Assembly: GCA_024762895.1 (NCBI GenBank)
Contig: JANTGN010000056.1
Location: 1 to 14,295 of the forward strand
Reading direction: 5' to 3'
Source of the DNA: Thiotrichales bacterium
GTDB lineage: Bacteria; Pseudomonadota; Gammaproteobacteria; J044
Length of the DNA: 14,295 nucleotides
Part shown: piece by piece, positions 7,349 to 13,296 of the stretch
How the letters are laid out: each line of letters starts with the position of its first letter
How positions within the stretch are numbered: position 1 is the stretch's first letter
The notes under the pieces: model-generated
Databases searched by the model: none
Seen by the model: only the letters and a program-made list of their open reading frames with translations
What the model was told of the DNA's origin: nothing
Position numbers and translations under genes: made by a program

Positions 7349-7912
7349 ATGACCCAGCCCGTCAACCTGACCAATCACTTTCTCATCGCCATGCCTTCTC
7401 TGGAGGATGAGAACTTTTCACGCTCGGTGACACTGATCTGTGAGCATAATGAAGAGGGAGCCCTGGGCATCGTCATCAATCGTCCGACCGATTTCACCCT
7501 GGGCGAGCTATTACAGCAAATGGAATTGATCGAGGATGCCGACCGCTTCAGCGAGACCACGATCTATAGTGGCGGCCCGGTACAGGTGGAACACGGTTTC
7601 ATACTTCACCAGCCCGTGGGCCACTGGGAGCACAGCCTGCCGATTACAGACGACCTGGCCCTGACCACATCGCGCGATCTGCTTGAGGCCATCACACACG
7701 GTGAACGCCCAACCGAACTTCTCGTCGCCCTGGGCTACGCAGGCTGGGGCGCAGGCCAGCTTGAATATGAACTGGGAGAGAACGCCTGGCTGACCACGCC
7801 GGCTGATACCGACATCCTGTTCAAACTACCCGTCGAGAAACGCTGGCAGGCCGCTGCATCCAAGTTGGGTATCGACCTTAATCTCCTTTCGGGTGATATG
7901 GGGCATGCCTGA
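7349..7912 (+). CDS. yqgE: YqgE/AlgH family protein (UPF0301)
   Basis: This is a 187-residue cytoplasmic protein of the YqgE/AlgH family, whose biochemical function is not settled; it was linked to alginate regulation in Pseudomonas by name. Family hallmarks are visible: LTNHFLIAMPSLEDENF near the N-terminus, VTLICEHNEEGALGIVINRP (about 28-47), SGGPVQ with GFILH (about 74-86), and GYAGWGAGQLEYEL (about 129-142). It starts 6 bases after the tonB-like stop and its stop overlaps the yqgF start by 8 bases. The pair yqgE-yqgF is widely conserved, as here. Confidence 0.95.
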   Translation: MTQPVNLTNHFLIAMPSLEDENFSRSVTLICEHNEEGALGIVINRPTDFTLGELLQQMELIEDADRFSETTIYSGGPVQVEHGFILHQPVGHWEHSLPITDDLALTTSRDLLEAITHGERPTELLVALGYAGWGAGQLEYELGENAWLTTPADTDILFKLPVEKRWQAAASKLGIDLNLLSGDMGHA

Positions 7913-8342
7913 CGCGGGTCCGGTACTGGGTTTTGATTTTGGTGAACAACGTATTGGAGTTGCCGTGGGCCAGAGGGTTACGGGTACCGCCTCACCCCTG
8001 ACCACGCTGACCAGCAAGAACCAGAAACCGGACTGGGACGCCATTGCCGCATTAATCCAGGAATGGAAACCTGAGGCGCTGGTCGTGGGCATGCCTTATC
8101 ATCTCGATGGAAACGAGACGAGACTGAGCGAGCGCATTAAAAAATTTTGTCGCCAACTGGAAGGACGTTACCGATTACCGGTCTACCAGATCGACGAACG
8201 CCTCAGCTCTGCAGAAGCGGAACGCTATCTGAAACATGAACGCCAGCAAGGCCGAAAAAAACGTATACAGAAGAATGAAATTGACCAGCTGGCTGCCGCC
8301 ATACAGCTAGAAAGCTGGCTCTCAGGAGAAGCCCATGACTGA
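7905..8342 (+). CDS. yqgF: YqgF/RuvX, Holliday junction resolvase-like nuclease (pre-16S rRNA processing)
   Basis: YqgF has an RNase H-like fold; in E. coli it takes part in 16S rRNA 5'-end maturation, and homologues cut Holliday junctions. With the start used here it has 145 residues: D11 in LGFDFGEQRIGVAVGQR, VGMPYHLDG (61-69), IDERLSS (96-102) and D127 in IDQLAAAIQLESW are the conserved acidic positions. I chose ATG at 7905, after GGGTGAT, because the protein then begins at the family position and overlaps yqgE by 8 bases (ATGCCTGA). A GTG at 7893 would add 4 residues and has no ribosome site. Confidence 0.95.
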   Translation: MPDAGPVLGFDFGEQRIGVAVGQRVTGTASPLTTLTSKNQKPDWDAIAALIQEWKPEALVVGMPYHLDGNETRLSERIKKFCRQLEGRYRLPVYQIDERLSSAEAERYLKHERQQGRKKRIQKNEIDQLAAAIQLESWLSGEAHD

Positions 8343-8847
8343 ATCCGTGGCAGAACTACTCAATTCAATGGAACAGCAATGCCGCCAGGTGATAGATGCC
8401 CAGGGTAGTGCCGAACCCTGCATTATCGGTATTCACACCGGCGGGGTCTGGGTAGCCGAGGCCCTCAGGGAACGACTGGGCCTGCCCGGCCCTATCGGTA
8501 CCCTCGACATCAGTTTCTACCGGGATGATTTTAGCCATATTGGACTCCACCCACAGGTCAAACCCTCAGAGATCCCCTTTGACATAGAAGACCGGCACAT
8601 CCTGCTGATTGATGATGTCCTGCACACCGGGCGCACCATACGTGCGGCCCTGAATGAGATTTTTGATTACGGACGCCCGGCCTGCATTACCCTGGCGGTG
8701 CTGATCGACCGAGGTGGCCGCGAACTTCCCATAGCCGCGCAAATTACTGGAGCCACCCTGGACCTGAATGCCGACCAGGAGGTGCAGGTACAGGGACCCG
8801 AGCCTCTGAGCTACCGTATCGTAACCAAGGAGCTGCCCAATGACTGA
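8335..8847 (+). CDS. pyrR: PyrR, pyrimidine operon regulator / uracil phosphoribosyltransferase family
   Basis: PyrR belongs to the type I phosphoribosyltransferase fold. In Bacillus it binds pyr mRNA and has uracil phosphoribosyltransferase activity; in Pseudomonas it sits beside pyrB and takes part in pyrimidine control. The 170-residue protein shows the PRPP-binding loop [13 protein letters not shown] (89-101), a [13 protein letters not shown] segment (32-44), and [12 protein letters not shown] downstream, all typical of the family. It overlaps yqgF by 8 bases (ATGACTGA) and pyrB by the same 8-base pattern. I saw no PyrR-type leader attenuator within the operon, so the mode of regulation here is open. 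Confidence 0.93.
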   Translation: MTESVAELLNSMEQQCRQVIDAQGSAEPCIIGIHTGGVWVAEALRERLGLPGPIGTLDISFYRDDFSHIGLHPQVKPSEIPFDIEDRHILLIDDVLHTGRTIRAALNEIFDYGRPACITLAVLIDRGGRELPIAAQITGATLDLNADQEVQVQGPEPLSYRIVTKELPND

Positions 8848-9826
8848 ACAACATCTGCAGGCCGGCCCGCTCCCTTCTGGCATGCAACTGCATGATGATG
8901 GCCGCCTGCGGCACCTCCTGACGATCGAGGGCCTGCCACGCGAACTGCTGGTCGAGATCATGGATACCGCCGAATCCTTCGTCAGTGTCCAGGCCAAGAC
9001 CGTTAAAAAAGTCCCGCTACTCAGAGGTAAAACGATCGTCAACCTGTTCTTTGAGCCCAGCACACGAACGCGCACCACCTTTGAGCTGGCCGCCAAACGT
9101 CTATCGGCGGACGTCCTGAATATCAATATCGCGACCTCAGCCACCACTAAGGGCGAAAGCCTGCTCGACACCCTGAGAAACATCGAGGCCATGTTTTGCG
9201 ATATGTTTATCGTACGGCACGCGGACAGCGGGGCGGCCCATTTCATTGCACGCCACGTCGCCCCCCATGTGAGCGTACTCAATGCCGGCGACGGCAGCCA
9301 CGCCCATCCGACCCAGGCCATGCTGGACATGTTTACCATACGTCGCCACAAGGGGGACTTTACCCGCCTCAAGGTGGCCATCGTCGGCGACGTACTCCAC
9401 TCACGCGTTGCCCGATCTCAGATCCATGCCCTGAATATTCTGAATACCGCGGAAGTCCGTGTCATCGCCCCGAGAACCCTGCTTCCCGCCGACGTGGAAA
9501 AACTGGGCGTCCATGTCTTCAACGATATGGATGAAGGGCTCCATGATGTCGATGTGGTGATCATGCTACGCCTGCAAAAAGAGCGCATGCAAAGCGCACT
9601 CCTGCCCAGCGCACATGAGTATTTTCAACTGTACGGCCTGACCAATGAGCGGCTTAAGGCCGCCCGCGAAGACGCCATTGTGATGCACCCCGGCCCAGCC
9701 AATCGCGGGGTCGAAATAGCATCGGACGTCGCCGATGGATCACGCTCCGTCATACTCGAACAGGTCAGCAACGGCATCGCCATACGCATGGCGATCATGT
9801 CCATGGTGACAGGGGCAGCGCAATGA
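8840..9826 (+). CDS. pyrB: Aspartate carbamoyltransferase, catalytic chain
   Basis: PyrB condenses carbamoyl phosphate and aspartate, the first committed step of pyrimidine synthesis. The 328-residue protein carries the carbamoyl-phosphate loop [13 protein letters not shown] (70-82, STRTR at 74-78), K104 in [19 protein letters not shown] (152-164), the aspartate-site segment [10 protein letters not shown] (241-250) and MHPGPANRG (282-290). Relative to E. coli PyrB it has an extended N-terminus ahead of [14 protein letters not shown]. This is usual for the Pseudomonas type, whose N-terminal extension helps nucleotide binding and assembly with the inactive dihydroorotase-like partner. That partner is the next gene, overlapping by ATGA. 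No pyrI regulatory chain is seen. Confidence 0.97.
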   Translation: MTEQHLQAGPLPSGMQLHDDGRLRHLLTIEGLPRELLVEIMDTAESFVSVQAKTVKKVPLLRGKTIVNLFFEPSTRTRTTFELAAKRLSADVLNINIATSATTKGESLLDTLRNIEAMFCDMFIVRHADSGAAHFIARHVAPHVSVLNAGDGSHAHPTQAMLDMFTIRRHKGDFTRLKVAIVGDVLHSRVARSQIHALNILNTAEVRVIAPRTLLPADVEKLGVHVFNDMDEGLHDVDVVIMLRLQKERMQSALLPSAHEYFQLYGLTNERLKAAREDAIVMHPGPANRGVEIASDVADGSRSVILEQVSNGIAIRMAIMSMVTGAAQ

Positions 9827-11100
9827 AGATCAGCATTCGAAACGGACACATCATCGACCCGGCCAATGACCTGGACCAGGTCGCCGACCTGTTTATCGAA
9901 GACGACAAGATCGTCAGCATTGGAACCCAGCCCGACGGTTTCAGCGACGATGAAACCATCGACGCCAGTGGCCACTGGATTTTACCGGGCCTGGTCGACC
10001 TGGGTGCCCGACTGCGTGAACCGGGGCAGGAACACAAAGGCAGCATCGCCTCGGAGTCTCGAGCAGCGGCCGCTTCCGGTATCACCCACATCGCCTGCCT
10101 GCCCGATACCGACCCGGTGATCGATTCACCCGCCGAGGTCGACTTTGTCCTACAGCAGGCCGAGGAAGCGGGCTATTGCCAGATCAGCATAATTGGCGCA
10201 CTGACCCTGGAACTGGAGGGCAGAACCCTGAGTGAAATGGCGGCCTTACGCCAGGCGGGCTGTATCGGCGTTGGGCAATTCAATATACCCTGCGATTACA
10301 GCGTACTGCGCCATTCGATGGAATATGCTGCCAGCCAGGGACTGACCGTCTACCTGCAACCCCAGGACAACAGCCTGCTAAGCAATGGTTGCGCCCATGA
10401 AGGCGCCATTGCCACCCGACTTGGCCTCCCCCCCATCCCCGAAGCCGCAGAGACCGCCTCTATCGGTGCCCTGCTCGCGCTGATTGAGCAGACCGGGGCA
10501 CGCAGCCATTTATGCCGCCTGTCTACGGCCCGGGGCGTCAATATGGTCCGCCAGGCCAGGGCCGAAGGGCTCCCGGTAACGGCCGATCTCAGTGCCCACC
10601 AGGCCTTCCTGACCGAGATGGATATCAGTGATTTCAACTCACTCTGTCATGTCCTGCCCCCCCTGCGCACCGAGCGTGACCGTGATGGGCTGCGCCAGGG
10701 TCTGTTCGACGGTACCCTGCAGGTACTCTGCTCAGACCACCAGCCACATGAACTCGATGCCAAGCTGGCCCCCTTCCCCTCCACCGAGCCCGGCATCTCC
10801 GGCCTGGAGACCCTCCTGCCCCTGGCACTCAGACTCAGCGAAGAAGGCGTCCTGAGCCGAAGCCAGGCCATCGCCAGAGTAACCAGCGGCCCTGCCGAGG
10901 TCCTGGGTATCGATGCAGGCAACCTGACCATAGGGACCTCTGCCGATCTTTGTATTTTCGATCCCGGTCACAGTTGGGAGTTTGATACTGAGGCTATGCT
11001 TAGTGCAGGCACAAATTCGCCTTTTGGCGGCTGGTCATTCAATGGACAGGTGTTGCGCACCTTACTGGCTGGAGACACCGTCTACGACATAAAACTATAA
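9823..11100 (+). CDS. pyrC': PyrC', non-catalytic dihydroorotase-like subunit of aspartate transcarbamoylase
   Basis: This is a 425-residue amidohydrolase of the type I dihydroorotase family that appears inactive. The active-site D-x-H-x-H has become [13 protein letters not shown] (56-68), so both histidines are lost (G61, R63). The strand that normally supplies a metal histidine reads VYLQPQD (176-182), and the H-x-x-H-x-S region reads HLCRLST (229-235), with R232 replacing a histidine. The C-terminal aspartate motif survives as CSDHQPHE (D305). In Pseudomonas such a pseudo-dihydroorotase (pyrC' or pyrX) is a structural partner needed by PyrB, and the ATGA overlap with pyrB fits that. A working dihydroorotase must therefore be encoded elsewhere. 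Residue matching was done by eye. Confidence 0.93.
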   Translation: MKISIRNGHIIDPANDLDQVADLFIEDDKIVSIGTQPDGFSDDETIDASGHWILPGLVDLGARLREPGQEHKGSIASESRAAAASGITHIACLPDTDPVIDSPAEVDFVLQQAEEAGYCQISIIGALTLELEGRTLSEMAALRQAGCIGVGQFNIPCDYSVLRHSMEYAASQGLTVYLQPQDNSLLSNGCAHEGAIATRLGLPPIPEAAETASIGALLALIEQTGARSHLCRLSTARGVNMVRQARAEGLPVTADLSAHQAFLTEMDISDFNSLCHVLPPLRTERDRDGLRQGLFDGTLQVLCSDHQPHELDAKLAPFPSTEPGISGLETLLPLALRLSEEGVLSRSQAIARVTSGPAEVLGIDAGNLTIGTSADLCIFDPGHSWEFDTEAMLSAGTNSPFGGWSFNGQVLRTLLAGDTVYDIKL

Positions 11101-11121
11101 ATACAATACGGAGAGCGCAGA

Positions 11122-11433
11122 ATGGGAAAACTGATTCAGATACATAACGATGACATCGTTCAGGAAATCAACCTGGCGGATCACGTCTTCACCATAGGGC
11201 GCGCACTGCACTGTAATCTCAGTATTAATGATCCCCAGATATCCCAGCACCATGCCCAGATCATCCCGGACAAGGACGACCAGGCGAACAGGGTGACCTA
11301 TCGCATCAAGGACCTCTACAGCACCAATGGCACCTACGTGAATAGCCAGCGTGTTGAAGATATTGAGCTCAAGGACCAGGACATCGTCTGCATTGGTACC
11401 AGCAAGCTTACCTTCTGCGAGAATTGCGCCTAG
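11122..11433 (+). CDS. Small FHA-domain protein
   Basis: The 103-residue protein is essentially a single forkhead-associated domain, which binds phosphothreonine peptides. The hallmark residues are present: G26-R27 in FTIGRALHC, S41 and H44 in QISQHHAQI, and N69-G70-T71 in STNGTYVN. There is no attached kinase, secretion or membrane segment. It ends in a C-x-x-C pair (C99, C102). It has a good GGAGAG ribosome site and starts 21 bases after the pyrC' stop, so it is probably cotranscribed with the pyr genes. FHA proteins often serve Ser/Thr-kinase circuits, but no kinase is visible in this window, so its partner and role are unknown. Confidence 0.88.
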   Translation: MGKLIQIHNDDIVQEINLADHVFTIGRALHCNLSINDPQISQHHAQIIPDKDDQANRVTYRIKDLYSTNGTYVNSQRVEDIELKDQDIVCIGTSKLTFCENCA

Positions 11434-11492
11434 CCCCACCCTAAACAACACTTCACCCGGGCCTGACTATAGGAGCCTGAGGCAATAGGTTT

Positions 11493-11498
11493 TATACT
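11493..11498 (+). promoter_or_regulatory. Possible -10 box ahead of the PyrK-like gene
   Basis: TATACT lies in the 136-base gap between the FHA gene and the PyrK-like gene, 71 bases before its ATG. No good -35 hexamer is found at the proper distance. The gap is the longest inside this operon, so a separate promoter is conceivable but weakly supported. Confidence 0.2.
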
Positions 11499-11569
11499 GG
11501 GCAGTATTCAAGGCCGGAACCAGCCGTACCAAGCGGTGTGTCTGGCCAAAACTAGCCAAGAGCCAAACC

Positions 11570-12439
11570 ATGCCCCAATCCCAACGTGACACCATTTTCC
11601 TGGAACAGGCCCGCGTGCTGGAACATCAGAGTTATGATGGCGACCAGTACATCCTGCGCGTAGAGGCTCCAAAATGTGCGGCCAGGGCCGCACCCGGCAG
11701 CTTCGCGCATTTGCAGTGCTCCCCCGAGCGCCCCCTGCGGCGCCCGCTTTCCATCATGCGCACCTCGCCCACCGAAGGCTGGGTGGATTTTCTTTACAAG
11801 GCGGTTGGTGAGGGCACAAAACTATTATCAGAACGTGAAATCGGCGAGACCATCAGCGTGCTCGGGCCGATCGGTAAAAATTTCGAATTTCATACTGACC
11901 GACCCAGGCCACTCCTGATTGGTGGTGGTGTCGGCATACCCCCTATGGTCTTTTGTGCGGAACACCTGAAACGGGATCCACACTGGAGCCCTTTCGTCAT
12001 CATGGGTTCCGAAGTGCCCTTCCCCTTCAAGACCCGGCCCTCCCAGATCATGGTGCCCGGCATGCCGGATGCCGTCATCGCGGCCATGCCCCTGCTCGAA
12101 GACTGGGGCATCCCCTCCCGCCTCACCAGCCTGCAGGGCTACCCCGGCTGTCATGAAGGTTATGTCACCGACCTGGCCAGGTTATGGCTGGATAGCCTGA
12201 GTGAAGAACAACGCGCCGAGGTAGAGATCCTCAGCTGCGGCCCTCACCCCATGCTCGAGGCCGTGGCCAATCTGGCAGCGGAATACAACCTGCCCTGCCA
12301 GGTCTCGCTCGAAGAGTTTATGGCCTGCGCCGTGGGCGGCTGTGCCGGTTGCGTTGTGGAAGTAGCGACCGAGCAAGGGCCCGCCATGAAACGTGTCTGT
12401 GTCGACGGCCCCGTCTTTGATGCAAAGACGGTTTTTTAG
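11570..12439 (+). CDS. PyrK-like dihydroorotate dehydrogenase electron transfer subunit (FAD, 2Fe-2S)
   Basis: The 289-residue protein has the layout of PyrK, which passes electrons from PyrD-type-1B dihydroorotate dehydrogenase to NAD. The FAD-binding segment RPLRRPLSI spans about 54-62, the nucleotide-binding glycine loop LLIGGGVGIPPM 115-126, and LSCGPHPML 221-229. The C-terminal 2Fe-2S cluster cysteines are C253, C258, C261 and C277 (CAVGGCAGC then KRVCVDG). PyrK normally pairs with an adjacent PyrD; none is present here, and most gammaproteobacteria use a quinone-linked PyrD without PyrK, so the electron partner is uncertain. The central region (about 127-190) carries extra sequence I cannot assign. 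The ATG at 11570 has only a weak ribosome site; no other start is available in the frame back to a stop at 11486. A terminator lies within its last codons. Confidence 0.85.
   Translation: MPQSQRDTIFLEQARVLEHQSYDGDQYILRVEAPKCAARAAPGSFAHLQCSPERPLRRPLSIMRTSPTEGWVDFLYKAVGEGTKLLSEREIGETISVLGPIGKNFEFHTDRPRPLLIGGGVGIPPMVFCAEHLKRDPHWSPFVIMGSEVPFPFKTRPSQIMVPGMPDAVIAAMPLLEDWGIPSRLTSLQGYPGCHEGYVTDLARLWLDSLSEEQRAEVEILSCGPHPMLEAVANLAAEYNLPCQVSLEEFMACAVGGCAGCVVEVATEQGPAMKRVCVDGPVFDAKTVF
12411..12437 (+). terminator. Strong intrinsic terminator overlapping the end of the PyrK-like gene
   Basis: CCGTCTTTG (12411-12419) and CAAAGACGG (12423-12431) are perfect 9-base complements around a 3-base loop (in practice the stem may open by a pair), followed at once by six T residues (12432-12437). 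The whole hairpin is coding: it specifies the last residues of the PyrK-like protein, and its T-run provides part of the final Phe codon and the T of the TAG stop. It marks the right end of the gshB-pyr transcription unit. Confidence 0.88.
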
Positions 12440-12636
12440 CCTCAATATATTCGATGCATATCTACTAACGATACCAATTAGCACAGTGTTGTTAAATTTG
12501 GCTTTAGGTCATTCATGGGGTCTCTGCATCTAAGGTCCGATGATGTCCTGAACAGCCAAGTAATGATGGCTGCTGTTCCAGGCGGGTGGACGACCAGGCA
12601 GACTTAATACTCCAGTCCCAGGCCGAATGAGAGGGT
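12440..12636. other. Non-coding stretch between the operon terminator and the integrase remnant
   Basis: No convincing gene is seen on either strand. A 30-codon open frame at 12515-12607 has no clear ribosome site and no recognisable product. The minus strand here would hold the missing C-terminal part of the integrase, but the frame after the stop at 12637 is broken by further stops and shows no catalytic motifs that I recognise. An imperfect hairpin is listed separately. Confidence 0.5.
12547..12582. repeat. Imperfect 36-base hairpin with bulges
   Basis: The left arm CCTGAACAGCCA (12547-12558) pairs with the right arm TGGCTGCTGTTCCAGG (12567-12582) if one single-base bulge and one three-base bulge are allowed, around an 8-base loop. 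There is no T-run on either strand, so it is not a normal terminator. Bulged imperfect hairpins next to an integron-type integrase recall attC-like recombination sites, but the required GTTRRRY and RYYYAAC core pair is not evident at its ends. Confidence 0.35.
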
Positions 12637-13008
12637 TCACACTTTTGCAGTGGTGGGGTGCTCGAGTTTAAGTTGCCTGGCGGAGTCGATCCCAAAACCC
12701 CAGTCTACATCCCGACACACCTGGGCCTTAAGCAATTCAAACAGAGTATTCTGATTGCTGAAATACATGGCTGATATTGCCAGCCAGAAAGGTGATTTTT
12801 GGCGGCCTATCATCTTAAGATACTGGGTAATATCCTGGCTTGTAGGCGTCTTGATCTTTTGGCCGTTCCGGGCCTTAATAAAGGTCTCGATGTGCTTCAC
12901 ATACCACCTTCTTTGTTTTACGGGGATGTTGTTATCATCAAGACATTTCAGATGGTTACCGAAGAAACGGGAAGTAGCGTCAGGGACGTGATGAGTGGAT
13001 TCAGACAT
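12637..13008 (-). CDS. Truncated integron-integrase-like tyrosine recombinase (N-terminal SAM-like domain only)
   Basis: The 123-residue product resembles the N-terminal core-binding (SAM-like) domain of integron-type tyrosine recombinases: FFGNHLKCLDDNNIPVKQRRWYVKHIETFIKA (about 15-46, quoted in part: RRWYVKHIETFIKA), DITQYLKMIGRQ (59-70), and a final LEHPTTAK near 115-122 that matches the linker before the catalytic domain. It stops there, so the catalytic R-H-R-Y residues are absent and the protein cannot recombine DNA. I chose ATG at 13008, with AAGGA 8 bases upstream; a TTG at 13026 in the same frame is less likely. It is probably a decaying gene remnant, although the intact start and ribosome site leave open a stand-alone DNA-binding protein. 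It points to past mobile-element activity at this site. Confidence 0.68.
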   Translation of the reverse strand: MSESTHHVPDATSRFFGNHLKCLDDNNIPVKQRRWYVKHIETFIKARNGQKIKTPTSQDITQYLKMIGRQKSPFWLAISAMYFSNQNTLFELLKAQVCRDVDWGFGIDSARQLKLEHPTTAKV

Positions 13009-13100
13009 TAGAACAATCCTTGTCAATAGTTGGGCTTCCTGCCCGGGAGATGGAGATGCTGCAAATCATACCAGGTCGAATCGGCCATTCGCACAATAGG

Positions 13101-13138
13101 CAGATTCCGTCTATCACTAATAATACAGATTCCATCTA
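13101..13138 (+). repeat. Near-perfect 13-base direct repeat, 25-base period
   Basis: CAGATTCCGTCTA (13101-13113) and CAGATTCCATCTA (13126-13138) differ at one base and are spaced start to start by 25 bases. They lie directly upstream of a TATACT hexamer. Such a pair suggests a binding site for a dimeric or paired regulator; no regulator gene is identified here. Confidence 0.55.
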
Positions 13139-13139
13139 A

Positions 13140-13145
13140 TATACT
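13140..13145 (+). promoter_or_regulatory. Possible -10 box for the oxidoreductase gene
   Basis: TATACT begins two bases after the second direct repeat and 152 bases before ATG 13297. No -35 consensus is present at 16-18 bases upstream, where the repeat spacer lies, which would fit an activator-dependent promoter. The leader would be long, and the assignment is tentative. Confidence 0.25.
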
Positions 13146-13296
13146 ATTAGGCTGCAAAACGGTATCTGCGAGATCTGGTCAATGGGTTTAATTGTAATAA
13201 TACGTTTTCGGTCTGCAGTTGTTGCTTGAACTTAAATAAAATCAGTTACGGGTATTATTGTTAAACATGCGGAGATGAATAAGGAGGTCTCGTCAA

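Larger units (their letters stand above)
13009..13296. other. AT-rich leader region between the integrase remnant and the oxidoreductase gene
   Basis: This 288-base region holds no convincing gene. It separates two divergently transcribed genes, so it should contain the promoters of both. Visible elements are a direct repeat pair and a TATACT hexamer (listed separately) and the AAGGAGG ribosome site at 13281-13287. Its A+T content is well above that of the genes on the left. Confidence 0.45.

Noticed and set aside
7893..7904. GTG start four codons upstream for yqgF
   Set aside because: It has no ribosome site, and the ATG at 7905 both fits the family start and reproduces the 8-base overlap seen at the next junctions.
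8566..9381. Long minus-strand open frame (271 codons) opposite pyrR and pyrB
   Set aside because: It is antisense to two strongly identified genes, has a low-complexity Ser/Arg-rich product with no recognisable domain, and is the kind of frame produced by the codon bias of the real strand.
12515..12607. 30-codon plus-strand open frame downstream of the operon terminator
   Set aside because: No clear ribosome site, no recognisable product, and too short to rise above chance.
13029..13035. GTTGGGC matching the integron core-site consensus GTTRRRY near the integrase remnant
   Set aside because: A 7-base degenerate match is expected often by chance; I found no partner RYYYAAC site or cassette structure.
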